Made by a program: the position numbers and the translations under genes. Positions 37,430 to 46,694 of a stretch of DNA of 64,000 nucleotides are shown here, piece after piece; positions within the stretch are counted from its first letter, which is position 1, and every line of letters starts with the position of its first letter. Source of the DNA: Pseudomonadota bacterium (lineage in GTDB: Bacteria > Pseudomonadota > Gammaproteobacteria > Pseudomonadales > Moraxellaceae). Below the pieces are notes generated by a model that searched no databases, was not told the origin of the DNA, and worked only from the letters and a program-made list of their open reading frames with translations. The stretch lies in NCBI GenBank assembly GCA_023393635.1, contig JAEWKT010000011.1, positions 27,509-91,508 on the forward strand, given 5' to 3'.

Positions 37430-38617
37430 ATGAAAGTAAAAAGCGTGTTGTATGTTCACGATCATAAGTTTAAATATATTAATAATAAATACTTCTCCGA
37501 AGGTAAATTTACTAATGACGTTTTTGCACGATATGGTGTTTTTGACAAAGATATAAACGTTATATCAAGAGTGGTTTGTGATGATGAAAGTATCAACTTT
37601 AATGAAATTAACAAACCGAATGTGCATTTTACGCCTGTTAAAGGTATCGGCTTTTCTTCAATTTTTTCTAAAAACTTAATATTTAATTTAAAATTGGTTC
37701 AGAATAGTATAAAAAATGCTGAGGCTCTCATCATAAGGCTACCTAGTTTTTTAGGAGTTTTTGTTTTATTGGTTAATTTGTTATTTAGAAAAAAATACTT
37801 TATAGAGTTAGTAGGTGACCCAAAAGAGGCACTTTCTACTTCCAAGGTAAAGGCAAATATCGTATTCAATATATTTGTTTATATATTTACTTTTCTAAAT
37901 AAAATTTTTGTTAGACATGCTAATGGCGTGATCTATGTAACCAAGACAGATCTTCAGCAGCGCTATCCTACGAGGGGATTTGAAGCAAGTGCTTCAAATG
38001 TACAGATAAAGGTGCCTGTGCTGAATTTGTGCCTCAGCGACTACGCTATTAAAAACACTAATTTTATTAAACTAGGCCTAATAGGATCCTTTAATAATGA
38101 GTATAAGGGCATTAGGAATGCTATAGAAGCTATCGTTCATTTAAGAGAGAAACAATTAGATGTACACTTGCATATTTTAGGTTCTGGAAAACTAAAACTG
38201 CACTACCTTCATCTGGCAAAAGAATTAGGTATTAGTGATCAGATTTTTTTTGATGGCTCATTAGCTGGTGGTGAACAAGTCTTGCAATGGCTCAGGCAAC
38301 AGGATATTTATATTCAGCCTAGTTTAACTGAAGGTCTTCCGCGTGCATTAATTGAAGCAATGAGTGTAGGGCTACCAGCAGTAGGAACCAACGTTGGGGG
38401 TATTCCTGAACTATTACTAGAGGATGATCTTGTTGCTGTAAACGATAGTGAGGCTCTAGCTGACCGACTTTATATTTTGGCAGTCTCTCAAGAACTCAGA
38501 TATAAGAAGGGAAGACGTAACCATAAAGTAGCCTGGGATTATGATGCAGATAAGTTAAATCAAGAGCGCACTCAATTTTGGAAAAAAGCTGCTGAGGTTG
38601 TGAATGGAAAGAAGTAA
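37430..38617 (+). CDS. GT4-family glycosyltransferase (second)
   Basis: This 395-residue GT-B enzyme has a hydrophobic, membrane-associating stretch at ~98-120 (AEALIIRLPSFLGVFVLLVN). Its donor-binding half contains KLGLIGSFNNEYKGIRNAIEA (~205), ILGSGK, and SLTEGLPRALIEAMSVGLP (~300), the retaining GT4 E-x7-E motif. It overlaps the next glycosyltransferase by 14 bases. Confidence 0.88.
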   Translation: MKVKSVLYVHDHKFKYINNKYFSEGKFTNDVFARYGVFDKDINVISRVVCDDESINFNEINKPNVHFTPVKGIGFSSIFSKNLIFNLKLVQNSIKNAEALIIRLPSFLGVFVLLVNLLFRKKYFIELVGDPKEALSTSKVKANIVFNIFVYIFTFLNKIFVRHANGVIYVTKTDLQQRYPTRGFEASASNVQIKVPVLNLCLSDYAIKNTNFIKLGLIGSFNNEYKGIRNAIEAIVHLREKQLDVHLHILGSGKLKLHYLHLAKELGISDQIFFDGSLAGGEQVLQWLRQQDIYIQPSLTEGLPRALIEAMSVGLPAVGTNVGGIPELLLEDDLVAVNDSEALADRLYILAVSQELRYKKGRRNHKVAWDYDADKLNQERTQFWKKAAEVVNGKK

Positions 38618-39758
38618 AAAAACTGCTAAAGTTTGCATGCTTATTACCGATGCTATTTCTTTTAATGTGCTTTGTCGTGGCCAACTTGAATATTTTAGAG
38701 ATAAATCTAACTTAGAAATTACCCTGATTTGTGGTGGATGCCAAGAACAGTTAAACATACTTGCTGCACGTAAAGTAGGTAAGGTAGTTAATGCTAAATT
38801 TCATCGCAAACCTTCGTTTTTTCAAGATATAAAATCATTAATTTTCCTTTTTTTCTTTTTTTTGTTTAATCGTTTTGACTTAGTGATTTATTCAACTCCT
38901 AAAGCTTTATTATTAGGAAGTATTGCTTCATATCTAACTTGCCAAAAAAGGCGTATAGCACTGGTAAGAGGGCGTGCTTACGAAAATTTCTCTGGTAAAA
39001 AGAGAAAGATATATGAGTTTTTAGATAAAATTTGCTTACTAATGACCCATAAGACAATTTTTATATCTAAATCTTTAAAAGAGGCTTATCAAATAGAAAA
39101 ATTAATTAATGTTAAAAAAGCATTTTTACTAGGGGCAGGGTCTTCAAATGGTGTGGATACCAATAAATACAGACCTAAAACAAATTTAAAAATGAGTATT
39201 GTTCATGAAGAGCCAATCAATTCTCTGAGTAATATTTTTACAGTTTTAATAGTTGGCCGTATTTGTCCTGATAAAGGTCTATATGATTTAGCCGAAATTC
39301 TTAAAAATTTAAAACAGACAAATCTTCAGTTCTTAATAGTGGGGCAAATAGAGGATAAAATTTCAGAAAGTTTTCTGGAAGATTTAAAGCAAGAGTATCC
39401 TTTCCTTCAGCATATACCTCATAGCAATAATGTAGTGCAATATTTTCAGAAAGCTGATTTACATTTATTTCTAAGTCATCGCGAGGGATTTGGTAATGTA
39501 GCCATTGAAGCAGCAAGCTGTGGGGTACCTACTTTTGCGTACGATGTAGTTGGAGTAAAAGATAGCGTAAGCAATAATATTAGTGGTCAACGATTTAATT
39601 TTAAAGATACTTTGACAGTTGCCAACGCAATTAATCAAGCTGCCACTGATATTCATTTTCAGAAACCGTATGGTTCTGCACGAGATTGGGCAATACAAAA
39701 TTTTGATCAAATGAAAGTTTGGCAGAATTACTTAAATTTTTATTTGCAAAACTTGTAG
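38604..39758 (+). CDS. GT4-family glycosyltransferase (third)
   Basis: This 384-residue GT-B enzyme has a hydrophobic Phe-rich segment at ~72-90 that may contact the membrane. VLIVGRICPDKGLYDLAEIL (~213-232) and SHREGFGNVAIEAASCGVPT (~292-311) carry the GT4 signature. With two other GT4 enzymes and the initiating transferase it predicts a repeat unit of about four sugars, if each enzyme acts once. It ends just before the initiating transferase start, at the right edge of the AT-rich segment. Confidence 0.88.
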   Translation: MERSKKTAKVCMLITDAISFNVLCRGQLEYFRDKSNLEITLICGGCQEQLNILAARKVGKVVNAKFHRKPSFFQDIKSLIFLFFFFLFNRFDLVIYSTPKALLLGSIASYLTCQKRRIALVRGRAYENFSGKKRKIYEFLDKICLLMTHKTIFISKSLKEAYQIEKLINVKKAFLLGAGSSNGVDTNKYRPKTNLKMSIVHEEPINSLSNIFTVLIVGRICPDKGLYDLAEILKNLKQTNLQFLIVGQIEDKISESFLEDLKQEYPFLQHIPHSNNVVQYFQKADLHLFLSHREGFGNVAIEAASCGVPTFAYDVVGVKDSVSNNISGQRFNFKDTLTVANAINQAATDIHFQKPYGSARDWAIQNFDQMKVWQNYLNFYLQNL

Positions 39759-39769
39759 GTGAGTTACGC

Positions 39770-40381
39770 ATGATTAAACGCCTTTTCGATTTCACTATTG
39801 CCAGCATTGCCTTAATCTTATTATCTCCTTTATATTGCTTCGTTGCTTATAAAGTCAAAAAAAACTTAGGCTCACCCGTGTTGTTTCGCCAAGTGCGCCC
39901 AGGCTTACATGGCAAGCCATTTGAAATGATTAAGTTTCGTACCATGCTTGATGCTGTTGATGAGCAAGGTAATGTGTTGCCAGACAGTGAACGCTTAACC
40001 CCATTTGGTCAAATGCTACGATCTACTAGTCTGGATGAAATGCCAGAGCTATGGAATGTGATTAAAGGCGATATGAGTGTGGTAGGGCCACGGCCATTGC
40101 TGATGGAATATTTGCCGCTGTATAGCCCAGAGCAAGCAAAGCGCCATCATGTGCGCCCTGGTATGACAGGTTATGCACAGGTCAATGGCCGTAATGCCAT
40201 TGGTTGGGATGAAAAGTTTAAGTTAGACACGTGGTATGTGGAGAATCAATCCACGCTGCTTGATTTTAAAATTATGTTTAAAACTGTGCATAAAGTGCTA
40301 GCAAAAGACGATATTAGTGCTGAGGGTGAGGCCACCATGACCAAGTTTACTGGCAGCGCAAAAGGACAAAATCATGAGTAG
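39770..40381 (+). CDS. Initiating undecaprenyl-phosphate sugar-1-phosphate transferase (ItrA/PglC type)
   Basis: About 203 residues from ATG 39770, behind AGGTGAG; the frame extends upstream to 39719 without homology. A single N-terminal membrane hairpin (~8-28, FTIASIALILLSPLYCFVAY) is followed by the catalytic core GKPFEMIKFRTM, RSTSLDEMPELWNVIKGDMS and VGPRPLL. These short monotopic transferases place the first sugar phosphate on the lipid carrier. With pglDEF-type genes downstream, the first sugar is probably QuiNAc4NAc. Confidence 0.92.
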   Translation: MIKRLFDFTIASIALILLSPLYCFVAYKVKKNLGSPVLFRQVRPGLHGKPFEMIKFRTMLDAVDEQGNVLPDSERLTPFGQMLRSTSLDEMPELWNVIKGDMSVVGPRPLLMEYLPLYSPEQAKRHHVRPGMTGYAQVNGRNAIGWDEKFKLDTWYVENQSTLLDFKIMFKTVHKVLAKDDISAEGEATMTKFTGSAKGQNHE

Positions 40382-40425
40382 TGCGATGTATCTCTCTCGA
40401 ACCTCACACCAATGATCTATAAGCA

Positions 40426-41487
40426 ATGGCTAATAAAACCATGACCGTTTCAGTAACGCCCCAACTGACGCATGACGTTATTGAGCTAATCAATAGTGCT
40501 AAGCAACAAGCAGCCATCGCCGTCAATTCAGAACTGACCTTAATGTACTGGCAGGTTGGACAGCGGATCAGGCAAGAAGTTTTGCAGGGCAGCCGTGCAG
40601 ATTATGGTAAGCAGATAATCGCCAACTTATCCAAAACCTTAACTGAGCAATTTGGTAAAGGATGGGGTAGAACGCAACTTAACTATTGTGTCAGATTTGC
40701 GGAGATATTCACGGATATTAAAATTGTCCACGCAGTGCGTGAGCAATTAAGCTGGACTCATTTTAAAACGCTTATATATATTGATGAACCACTTAAGCGT
40801 GATTTTTATTTAACTATGGCCATGCAGGAACGCTGGTCTACCCGAGTCTTGGATGAGCGCATCGGTGCCTTGCTGTTTGAGCGTACCGCTATTTCTAAAA
40901 AGCCTGAGCAAGTCATTATTCAAGAGCTTGACCAGTTGCGCCATTCTGGTCAGTTAAGTACGGAGTTACTACTTAAAGATCCTTATATTCTTGATTTTTT
41001 AGATTTGAATGACCGTTATTTAGAAAAAGATTTAGAAGATGCTATTTTAAGAGACATAGAGCAGTTTATTTTAGAGCTGGGCTCAGGATTTAGTTTTATT
41101 GCCCGACAAAAGCGCATCCAGATAGATGAAGATGACTTTTATATTGATCTATTATTTTATAACCGCAAGTTAAAACGATTGGTGGCGATTGATTTAAAAA
41201 CGGATAAATTTCGACACGCCCATAAAAGTCAAATGGAACTGTATTTACGCTGGTTGGCCAAATATGAACAAGAAGAAGGCGAAAACCCACCACTTGGTAT
41301 TATTTTATGTAGTGCCAAAAAACATGAGCAAATTGAATTGCTAGAGCTTGAGCAATCGGGCATCCATGTGGCGGAATATTTAACAGTATTACCGCCTAAA
41401 GAAGTGTTGCAGCATCGTTTACAGTTAGCAATGCAATATGCCAAGCAACGCTTTATAACCCCATTGAATGAAGAAAATGATGACTAA
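40426..41487 (+). CDS. DUF1016/YhcG-family PD-(D/E)xK nuclease-like protein
   Basis: This 353-residue protein has an N-terminal DUF1016 DNA-binding-like region (~10-150; LMYWQVGQRIRQEV, GKGWGRTQLNYCVRFAE, LSWTHFKTLI). The C-terminal nuclease domain has D-x(n)-D-x-K as YIDLLFYNRKLKRLVAIDLK (~240-259). The family is found near mobile and defence loci and is linked to DNA processing. It has no expected role in sugar synthesis yet sits between the initiating transferase and the pglD-like gene on the same strand, suggesting an inserted cargo gene. Confidence 0.9.
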   Translation: MANKTMTVSVTPQLTHDVIELINSAKQQAAIAVNSELTLMYWQVGQRIRQEVLQGSRADYGKQIIANLSKTLTEQFGKGWGRTQLNYCVRFAEIFTDIKIVHAVREQLSWTHFKTLIYIDEPLKRDFYLTMAMQERWSTRVLDERIGALLFERTAISKKPEQVIIQELDQLRHSGQLSTELLLKDPYILDFLDLNDRYLEKDLEDAILRDIEQFILELGSGFSFIARQKRIQIDEDDFYIDLLFYNRKLKRLVAIDLKTDKFRHAHKSQMELYLRWLAKYEQEEGENPPLGIILCSAKKHEQIELLELEQSGIHVAEYLTVLPPKEVLQHRLQLAMQYAKQRFITPLNEENDD

Positions 41488-41516
41488 ATTTATTTATTTT
41501 AGCCTTGGGCAAAAGC

Positions 41517-42173
41517 ATGAATAACGCAATTTATGCCATTTATGGCGCATCAGGTTGTGGTAGAAGCCTTATGCCCGTGGCACGTGAGCAGTTGCAGCGT
41601 GATGGCATTAACGCAAGCATTTATTTTATTGACGATAGTTTAAAGCAGCCCTTTCAAATTAACGGGCACACCGCATTAAATTATCAGGCTTTTAAAGCAT
41701 TAGACGCAGTGGATAAATTTGTACTGATCGCCATTGCCAATAGTAAGATACGTGAACAGTTAGCCAATACACTACAGGCTGATGGCATCAATTTATGGTC
41801 AGTGCAGGCCAATTCAACATTGCTGATGGATGCAATAGATATTGCAGAAGGTGCAGCATTAAGTCCTTTTGTGGCCATTACCTCTAATATTAAAATTGGC
41901 AAATGTTTTCATGCCAATTTATATAGCTATGTGGAACATGACTGTATTATTGGTGATTTTGTCACTTTTGCCCCAGGTGTGAAGTGCAATGGTAATGTGC
42001 ATATTGAAGACCATGCCTACATTGGTGCAGGCGCAGTCATTAAACAGGGCACGCCCGATCAGCCTTTAGTGATTGGCAAAGGCGCGGTGGTGGGTATGGG
42101 TGCAGTGGTCACCAAAAGCGTACCTGCTGGCGTAATGGTGGTGGGTAATCCTGCCCGTGCGATGGTGAAGTAA
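41517..42173 (+). CDS. pglD: PglD-type sugar N-acetyltransferase
   Basis: About 218 residues from ATG 41517; an in-frame TTG at 41505 is less likely. The N-terminal Rossmann-like part is YAIYGASGCGRSLMPVA. The left-handed beta-helix holds catalytic His in YVEHDCIIGDFVTFAPG, and the C terminus is VVGMGAVVTKSVPAGVMVVGNPAR. It should N-acetylate the C4 amino group of the UDP-trideoxy sugar made by the aminotransferase at 43449. It is separated from that enzyme by a DUF4184 gene and a gap. Confidence 0.9.
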   Translation: MNNAIYAIYGASGCGRSLMPVAREQLQRDGINASIYFIDDSLKQPFQINGHTALNYQAFKALDAVDKFVLIAIANSKIREQLANTLQADGINLWSVQANSTLLMDAIDIAEGAALSPFVAITSNIKIGKCFHANLYSYVEHDCIIGDFVTFAPGVKCNGNVHIEDHAYIGAGAVIKQGTPDQPLVIGKGAVVGMGAVVTKSVPAGVMVVGNPARAMVK

Positions 42174-42212
42174 GTGGCACGTTTTGTTTTACCCCGTGAC
42201 TGCATCGTATAA

Positions 42213-43061
42213 ATGGCATTCACTCTCTCGCACATGGCAGCTGCCTTGCCGTTTTGCCGCTGTCAACGCTGGGTCAGTTTTGAGGCACTGCTTATTGGCA
42301 CCATGCTGCCCGATTTGCCCTATTTTCTAAATGCTGAACCAGCAGTTGGGCAGTATTCACACGAGTGGATAGGCATCTTTACTTATTGTCTACCATGGGG
42401 GCTGGCTGCATTTATTTTATGGTATTGGCTATGTAGGCCAGCCGCATTGGCTTTAATCCAGCCATGGTGCAATGTTCAGCCTGTTAAGCAGCCAGCAATA
42501 TTACCTCATGAAGTTCAATACCCATTTGGGCTTTGGCTGGCCTCTAAATTAAAACAATATGGCCTGTTTTGGCTAAAAGTCATGGCAGGCTTGATGTTAG
42601 GTGCGATGACGCATTTGCTGTGGGATGGCACCACGCATCCCGATGGTTTTATTGCCATGCAATTAGGCTGGTTGCAGTATCCAGTCAATGTGAGCTATTT
42701 GGGTCAAATGCCAGTCGCACGGTTGTTGCAATACCTTACTTCTATAGTGGGGCTAGGTTTGCTCGTTAAGTGTGCAGCAATCCGATTAACGCTAAAAAAG
42801 CAATCTGGCATTCATGTAAAACAGCAAAAAACAGAGTTAAGCAAATGGCAAAGCGGATTGATTATCATTTTGTTGTGTTTATGTTCATTGTTTTGGGGGT
42901 TGCATGCTGCAATAGAGTGGCATAAGCTTTTGTTAAAGGACAGTTATTTATTTACTGCAAAAGTTTTGGTTGGGCTGCTGCAAGGGGCGGCTGGTTTATT
43001 TATATTGTATGCTTCGCTACGTTGGATAATACTGAAGTTGAAAGCGATCCAGCGTACTTAA
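42213..43061 (+). CDS. DUF4184-family membrane protein
   Basis: This 282-residue inner-membrane protein opens AFTLSHMAAALPF and continues LLIGTMLPDLPYF, with His and paired Asp-like residues typical of DUF4184 and related metal-dependent membrane hydrolases. MLGAMTHLLWDGTTHPDGF (~131-149) supplies more His/Asp. About six hydrophobic segments are visible. Its function is unknown and it has no obvious place in polysaccharide synthesis. Confidence 0.85.
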   Translation: MAFTLSHMAAALPFCRCQRWVSFEALLIGTMLPDLPYFLNAEPAVGQYSHEWIGIFTYCLPWGLAAFILWYWLCRPAALALIQPWCNVQPVKQPAILPHEVQYPFGLWLASKLKQYGLFWLKVMAGLMLGAMTHLLWDGTTHPDGFIAMQLGWLQYPVNVSYLGQMPVARLLQYLTSIVGLGLLVKCAAIRLTLKKQSGIHVKQQKTELSKWQSGLIIILLCLCSLFWGLHAAIEWHKLLLKDSYLFTAKVLVGLLQGAAGLFILYASLRWIILKLKAIQRT

Positions 43062-43448
43062 CAGATGCGAATAGCCACACCTGAATAGTTAAGCCTAATT
43101 TATCCTAAATCTGCCAAGTCAGGCATTTGAGGCTGGAATTAGCATCAAACAGAATTTGCGTTCACATAATATATAAAACGTGGCGCAATGAAAAAGGTGA
43201 GTAAGTGAGGTCACTTATTCTAATATCAAAAGCAGAGTGATTGAGGCATGACTATTATCTAAGAAAAATGCAAATGCTAAATACAATATGCGCTAAGTAA
43301 TATGCGCTAAATAATGGATTATTTTTTCTGGTAGCGGACAGGCTGGTTGTTATCAATGATGATTTATAGCTTGTCAAATGTGCTATCAGAAATAATTAGT
43401 TCAGGTGCGGGAATCCCATAAATTTATCGAATCAGGCTGTACAAACCC
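43062..43448. promoter_or_regulatory. Intergenic region before the aminotransferase gene, with repeats
   Basis: This gap of 387 bases holds no gene. It contains a perfect palindrome with arms TAAGTGA/TCACTTA around GG (43202-43217). It also contains two tandem 14-base copies, AATATGCGCTAAGT (43285-43298) and AATATGCGCTAAAT (43299-43312). It probably carries a separate promoter for the aminotransferase-dehydratase pair. Confidence 0.5.
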
Positions 43449-44651
43449 ATGCTAAATACTCCTTTTCAACCCTGGCCGTGTTTTACGCAAGTTGAGGCAG
43501 ATGCTGTCTCACGTGTGCTGTTATCCAATAAAGTAAACTACTGGACAGGGCAGGAGTGTCGCCAGTTTGAGCAGGAGTTTGCTGCTTGGGTAGGAGTATC
43601 CCATGCCATTGCATTGACTAATGGTACGGTAGCACTGGATTTGGCATTAAAAGCACTGGGTATCGGCGCAGGAGACGATGTCATTGTTACCTCACGCACT
43701 TTTTTGGCCTCGGCAAGTAGCATTGTGACTGCTGGGGCGAATCCCATCTTTGCCGATGTAGAGCCAGATTCACAAAACATTAGTTTAGCCACCATTCAGG
43801 CGGTAGTGACTCCCAACACGCGTGCCATTATTTGTGTGCATTTGGCGGGCTGGATGTGCGATATGGATCCTATTATGCAGTTTGCCCAGCAGCACGGCAT
43901 TTATGTCATCGAAGATTGCGCACAGGCACATGGAGCATATTATAAAGGGCGTGCTGCGGGTTCAATTGGTCATGTGGGCGCGTGGTCATTTTGTCAGGAT
44001 AAAATTATGACCACAGGTGGCGAGGGCGGCATGGTCACCACCAATGATGAACAACTCTGGCAAAAAATGTGGTCTTACAAAGATCATGGCAAAAGCTATG
44101 AAGCAGTATACCAGCGTCAGCATGCACCAGGTTTTCGCTGGGTACATGAATCTTTTGGCACCAATTGGCGCATGACCGAGCTACAAGGTGCTATTGGCCG
44201 TATTCAATTGACCTATATGCCAAAATGGCACCAACAACGGGATGCGCATGCACAAGAAATTTTGGCTGCCTGTGCGCAGACAGGTATTTTTGACGTGCCC
44301 ATGCCATCGGGTGATTATCAACATGCCTATTATAAAGCCTATGCTTTTATTAAGCCTGAGCAGTTGGCCAGTGGCTGGACACGTGACAAGGTAATTGAGC
44401 ACATCAATGCGCTGGGTGTGCCATGCTTTAGTGGGTCGTGTTCAGAAGTTTATTTAGAAAAAGCCTTTGATGGTACACCGTGGCGACCTAAAAAGCGGCT
44501 GCCTGTTGCCAGGCAATTAGGTGAAACCAGCGTGATGTTTTTGGTGCATCCATCTTTAAGCACTGATGATATTTCCAAAACGATACAAGCTATTACTGAT
44601 GTTGGTCACCAAGCATTAAATCCTTTAGGCGATGCTAGCGTAAGTGAGTAA
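43449..44651 (+). CDS. pglE: PglE-type PLP-dependent sugar aminotransferase
   Basis: This 400-residue DegT/DnrJ/EryC1/StrS enzyme should convert UDP-4-keto-6-deoxy-GlcNAc to the 4-amino sugar using glutamate. It has ALTNGTVALDLALKALGIG (~55-73), the cofactor Asp in VIEDCAQAHGA (~156-166) and the PLP Lys in SFCQDKIMTTGGEGG (~184). It overlaps the dehydratase gene, showing that the two are one transcription unit. The product is inferred from the pglD/E/F set. Confidence 0.92.
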   Translation: MLNTPFQPWPCFTQVEADAVSRVLLSNKVNYWTGQECRQFEQEFAAWVGVSHAIALTNGTVALDLALKALGIGAGDDVIVTSRTFLASASSIVTAGANPIFADVEPDSQNISLATIQAVVTPNTRAIICVHLAGWMCDMDPIMQFAQQHGIYVIEDCAQAHGAYYKGRAAGSIGHVGAWSFCQDKIMTTGGEGGMVTTNDEQLWQKMWSYKDHGKSYEAVYQRQHAPGFRWVHESFGTNWRMTELQGAIGRIQLTYMPKWHQQRDAHAQEILAACAQTGIFDVPMPSGDYQHAYYKAYAFIKPEQLASGWTRDKVIEHINALGVPCFSGSCSEVYLEKAFDGTPWRPKKRLPVARQLGETSVMFLVHPSLSTDDISKTIQAITDVGHQALNPLGDASVSE

Positions 44652-46578
44652 TCCCATGTTTACGAGTATCATACGCACGCCATTAAGGGTGTTGTCAGAC
44701 TTACCCAGATGGCAAAAGCAACTCATTATCATGGCTTTTGATTTAGCAGTCATGATATTTACCCTGCATTTTTTAATGGCCGCGCGTCTGCTGTCTTTAG
44801 ATTATAAGTTGTCTTTGCAAACGCAGCTGATTGTTTACGGCTTGTCATTTGTATTTTTATTTTTCAGCGGCCTGTATCAGGAAATTCTGCGTTCATTTAA
44901 TGAAAATTTATTTAAATCAGTGCTACTGAGTTTATTCTTGCTGAGCCTTGTCATATTTGGCATTAATGCGTCGGTGCTGCATTTACCACGCTCTGTGCCA
45001 CTGGCCTATATTTTTATTCTGCTGGTATGGGTGCTGTTTAGTCGCATCACCGCGCGGTTTTTATTGCATTATCGAACAGTTGCAGTACAGCCCTCGCAAC
45101 CTACCAAACACGTTTTAATCTATGGGGCTGGTGCTGCGGGTACAGCTTTATTTAGCTCTTTAAAGAATCATTCTTATAAGCGCGTAGTGGGCTTTGTTGA
45201 TGATAATCCTCTACTCATCGGTGGACGTATTGCGGGTATTAAGGTCTACAGTAGCACTGACCTGGTACGAGTGATTGCTAAATATCGGGTAGAAAAAGTA
45301 TTACTGGCCATGCCATCTGCTACACGCAGTCAACGCCGTCAAATTATTGAACAGTTGGAACCGTTGACGGTTAAAGTGCAATCCGTACCTAGCATTGAAG
45401 AGATGATCAACGGTCAGCTTAAAATCTCCGATATGCAGGAAGTCGACATCATGGACTTGTTAGGCCGTGATGCTGTGCCACCAATACAACGCTTGCTTGC
45501 CGCCAATATTAGCCAAAAAGTAGTGATGGTAACTGGCGCAGGTGGCTCTATTGGTAGTGAATTATGCCGCCAGATTATTAAGCTTCAACCCAACACGCTT
45601 ATTTTGCTGGAATTGTCTGAGTACGCACTGTACGCCATTGAGCAAGAGCTCAAAGCACTGGCCCCAGCCTTAAAGATTGTCCCATCCTTGGGCAGCGTGC
45701 AACATCAATCCAAACTTGAGCAGATAATGCAAAAGTATCAGGTGAATACGGTATATCACGCAGCAGCTTATAAGCATGTGCCATTGGTTGAGGTGAACCC
45801 ATTTGTTGGCTTAATGAATAATAGTGTGGGTACCTATCGATGTGCGAAAGCGGCGCAAAACTGTAAGGTAGAAACATTTGTACTGATTTCAACCGATAAG
45901 GCAGTACGCCCGACCAATGTCATGGGTGCCTCTAAACGTATTGCCGAGCTGGCCTGTCAGGCTTTGGCAGCACAGCCTAACTGTCAAACGCAGTTTAGCC
46001 TGGTGCGCTTTGGTAACGTATTAGGCTCATCGGGTTCTGTGGTGCCGTTATTTCGCAAGCAAATTGCCAATGGCCAGGCGATTACAGTCACGCACCCAGA
46101 AGTTACCCGTTATTTTATGACCATTCCAGAAGCTGCGCAGTTGGTTATTCAGGCAGGGGCAATGGGCAAGGGTGGTGATGTATTTTTGCTGGATATGGGC
46201 GAGCCCGTCAAAATTGTTGATTTGGCCAAACGTATGATTTTTTTAAGTGGTTTAACACCTAAAGAATCAAATAGTACCCATGGCGATATTGAGATAGTCT
46301 ATTCAGGGCTGCGTGATGGCGAGAAGCTATATGAGGAGCTATTGATTGATGAAGCCAATAGCGAGCCAACCGAGCATAGCTTGATTTTGCGCGCGCTTGA
46401 AAAGCAGTATAGCCTTGAAGAAATAGAGGCGTTATTGCAGCTCATCACTAACAATGCCAGCCAGATGCAAGGAATGAATGAAATCCTGACCCAGCTTGAG
46501 TATTATGTTGATGGTTATCATCGCAGTCAGGTATTTTCAGCACCACCTGCTGAGGCGAATTGCCCTGTATCTGCTTAA
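44644..46578 (+). CDS. pglF: Membrane UDP-GlcNAc 4,6-dehydratase (PglF/WbpM type)
   Basis: About 644 residues from GTG 44644, or 640 from ATG 44656; the choice is uncertain. Four N-terminal membrane helices (~25-130) are followed by a CoA-binding-like Rossmann domain (VLIYGAGAAGTALF). The SDR catalytic domain contains VTGAGGSIGSELCRQI (~300) and STDKAVRPTNVMGASKR (~418), where the usual active-site Tyr is Met, the S-M-K type seen in WbpM-like enzymes. It starts QuiNAc4NAc synthesis. It is the last gene of the polysaccharide locus. Confidence 0.94.
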   Translation: MSNPMFTSIIRTPLRVLSDLPRWQKQLIIMAFDLAVMIFTLHFLMAARLLSLDYKLSLQTQLIVYGLSFVFLFFSGLYQEILRSFNENLFKSVLLSLFLLSLVIFGINASVLHLPRSVPLAYIFILLVWVLFSRITARFLLHYRTVAVQPSQPTKHVLIYGAGAAGTALFSSLKNHSYKRVVGFVDDNPLLIGGRIAGIKVYSSTDLVRVIAKYRVEKVLLAMPSATRSQRRQIIEQLEPLTVKVQSVPSIEEMINGQLKISDMQEVDIMDLLGRDAVPPIQRLLAANISQKVVMVTGAGGSIGSELCRQIIKLQPNTLILLELSEYALYAIEQELKALAPALKIVPSLGSVQHQSKLEQIMQKYQVNTVYHAAAYKHVPLVEVNPFVGLMNNSVGTYRCAKAAQNCKVETFVLISTDKAVRPTNVMGASKRIAELACQALAAQPNCQTQFSLVRFGNVLGSSGSVVPLFRKQIANGQAITVTHPEVTRYFMTIPEAAQLVIQAGAMGKGGDVFLLDMGEPVKIVDLAKRMIFLSGLTPKESNSTHGDIEIVYSGLRDGEKLYEELLIDEANSEPTEHSLILRALEKQYSLEEIEALLQLITNNASQMQGMNEILTQLEYYVDGYHRSQVFSAPPAEANCPVSA

Positions 46579-46599
46579 TATAAGCATAAGCAGCACCAT

Positions 46600-46626
46600 A
46601 AAGCCCGACCTGATTCGGGCTTTGGT
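46600..46626 (+). terminator. Terminator closing the polysaccharide locus
   Basis: Perfect arms AAAGCCCGA (46600-46608) and TCGGGCTTT (46615-46623) with a six-base loop are followed by GGTTT. Confidence 0.85.
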
Positions 46627-46694
46627 TTATTTAGCTTTTGACACATCGTTTTTTAATACAGCAAGTTTAGGCAATACAGCTTTATAAAGCAGCT

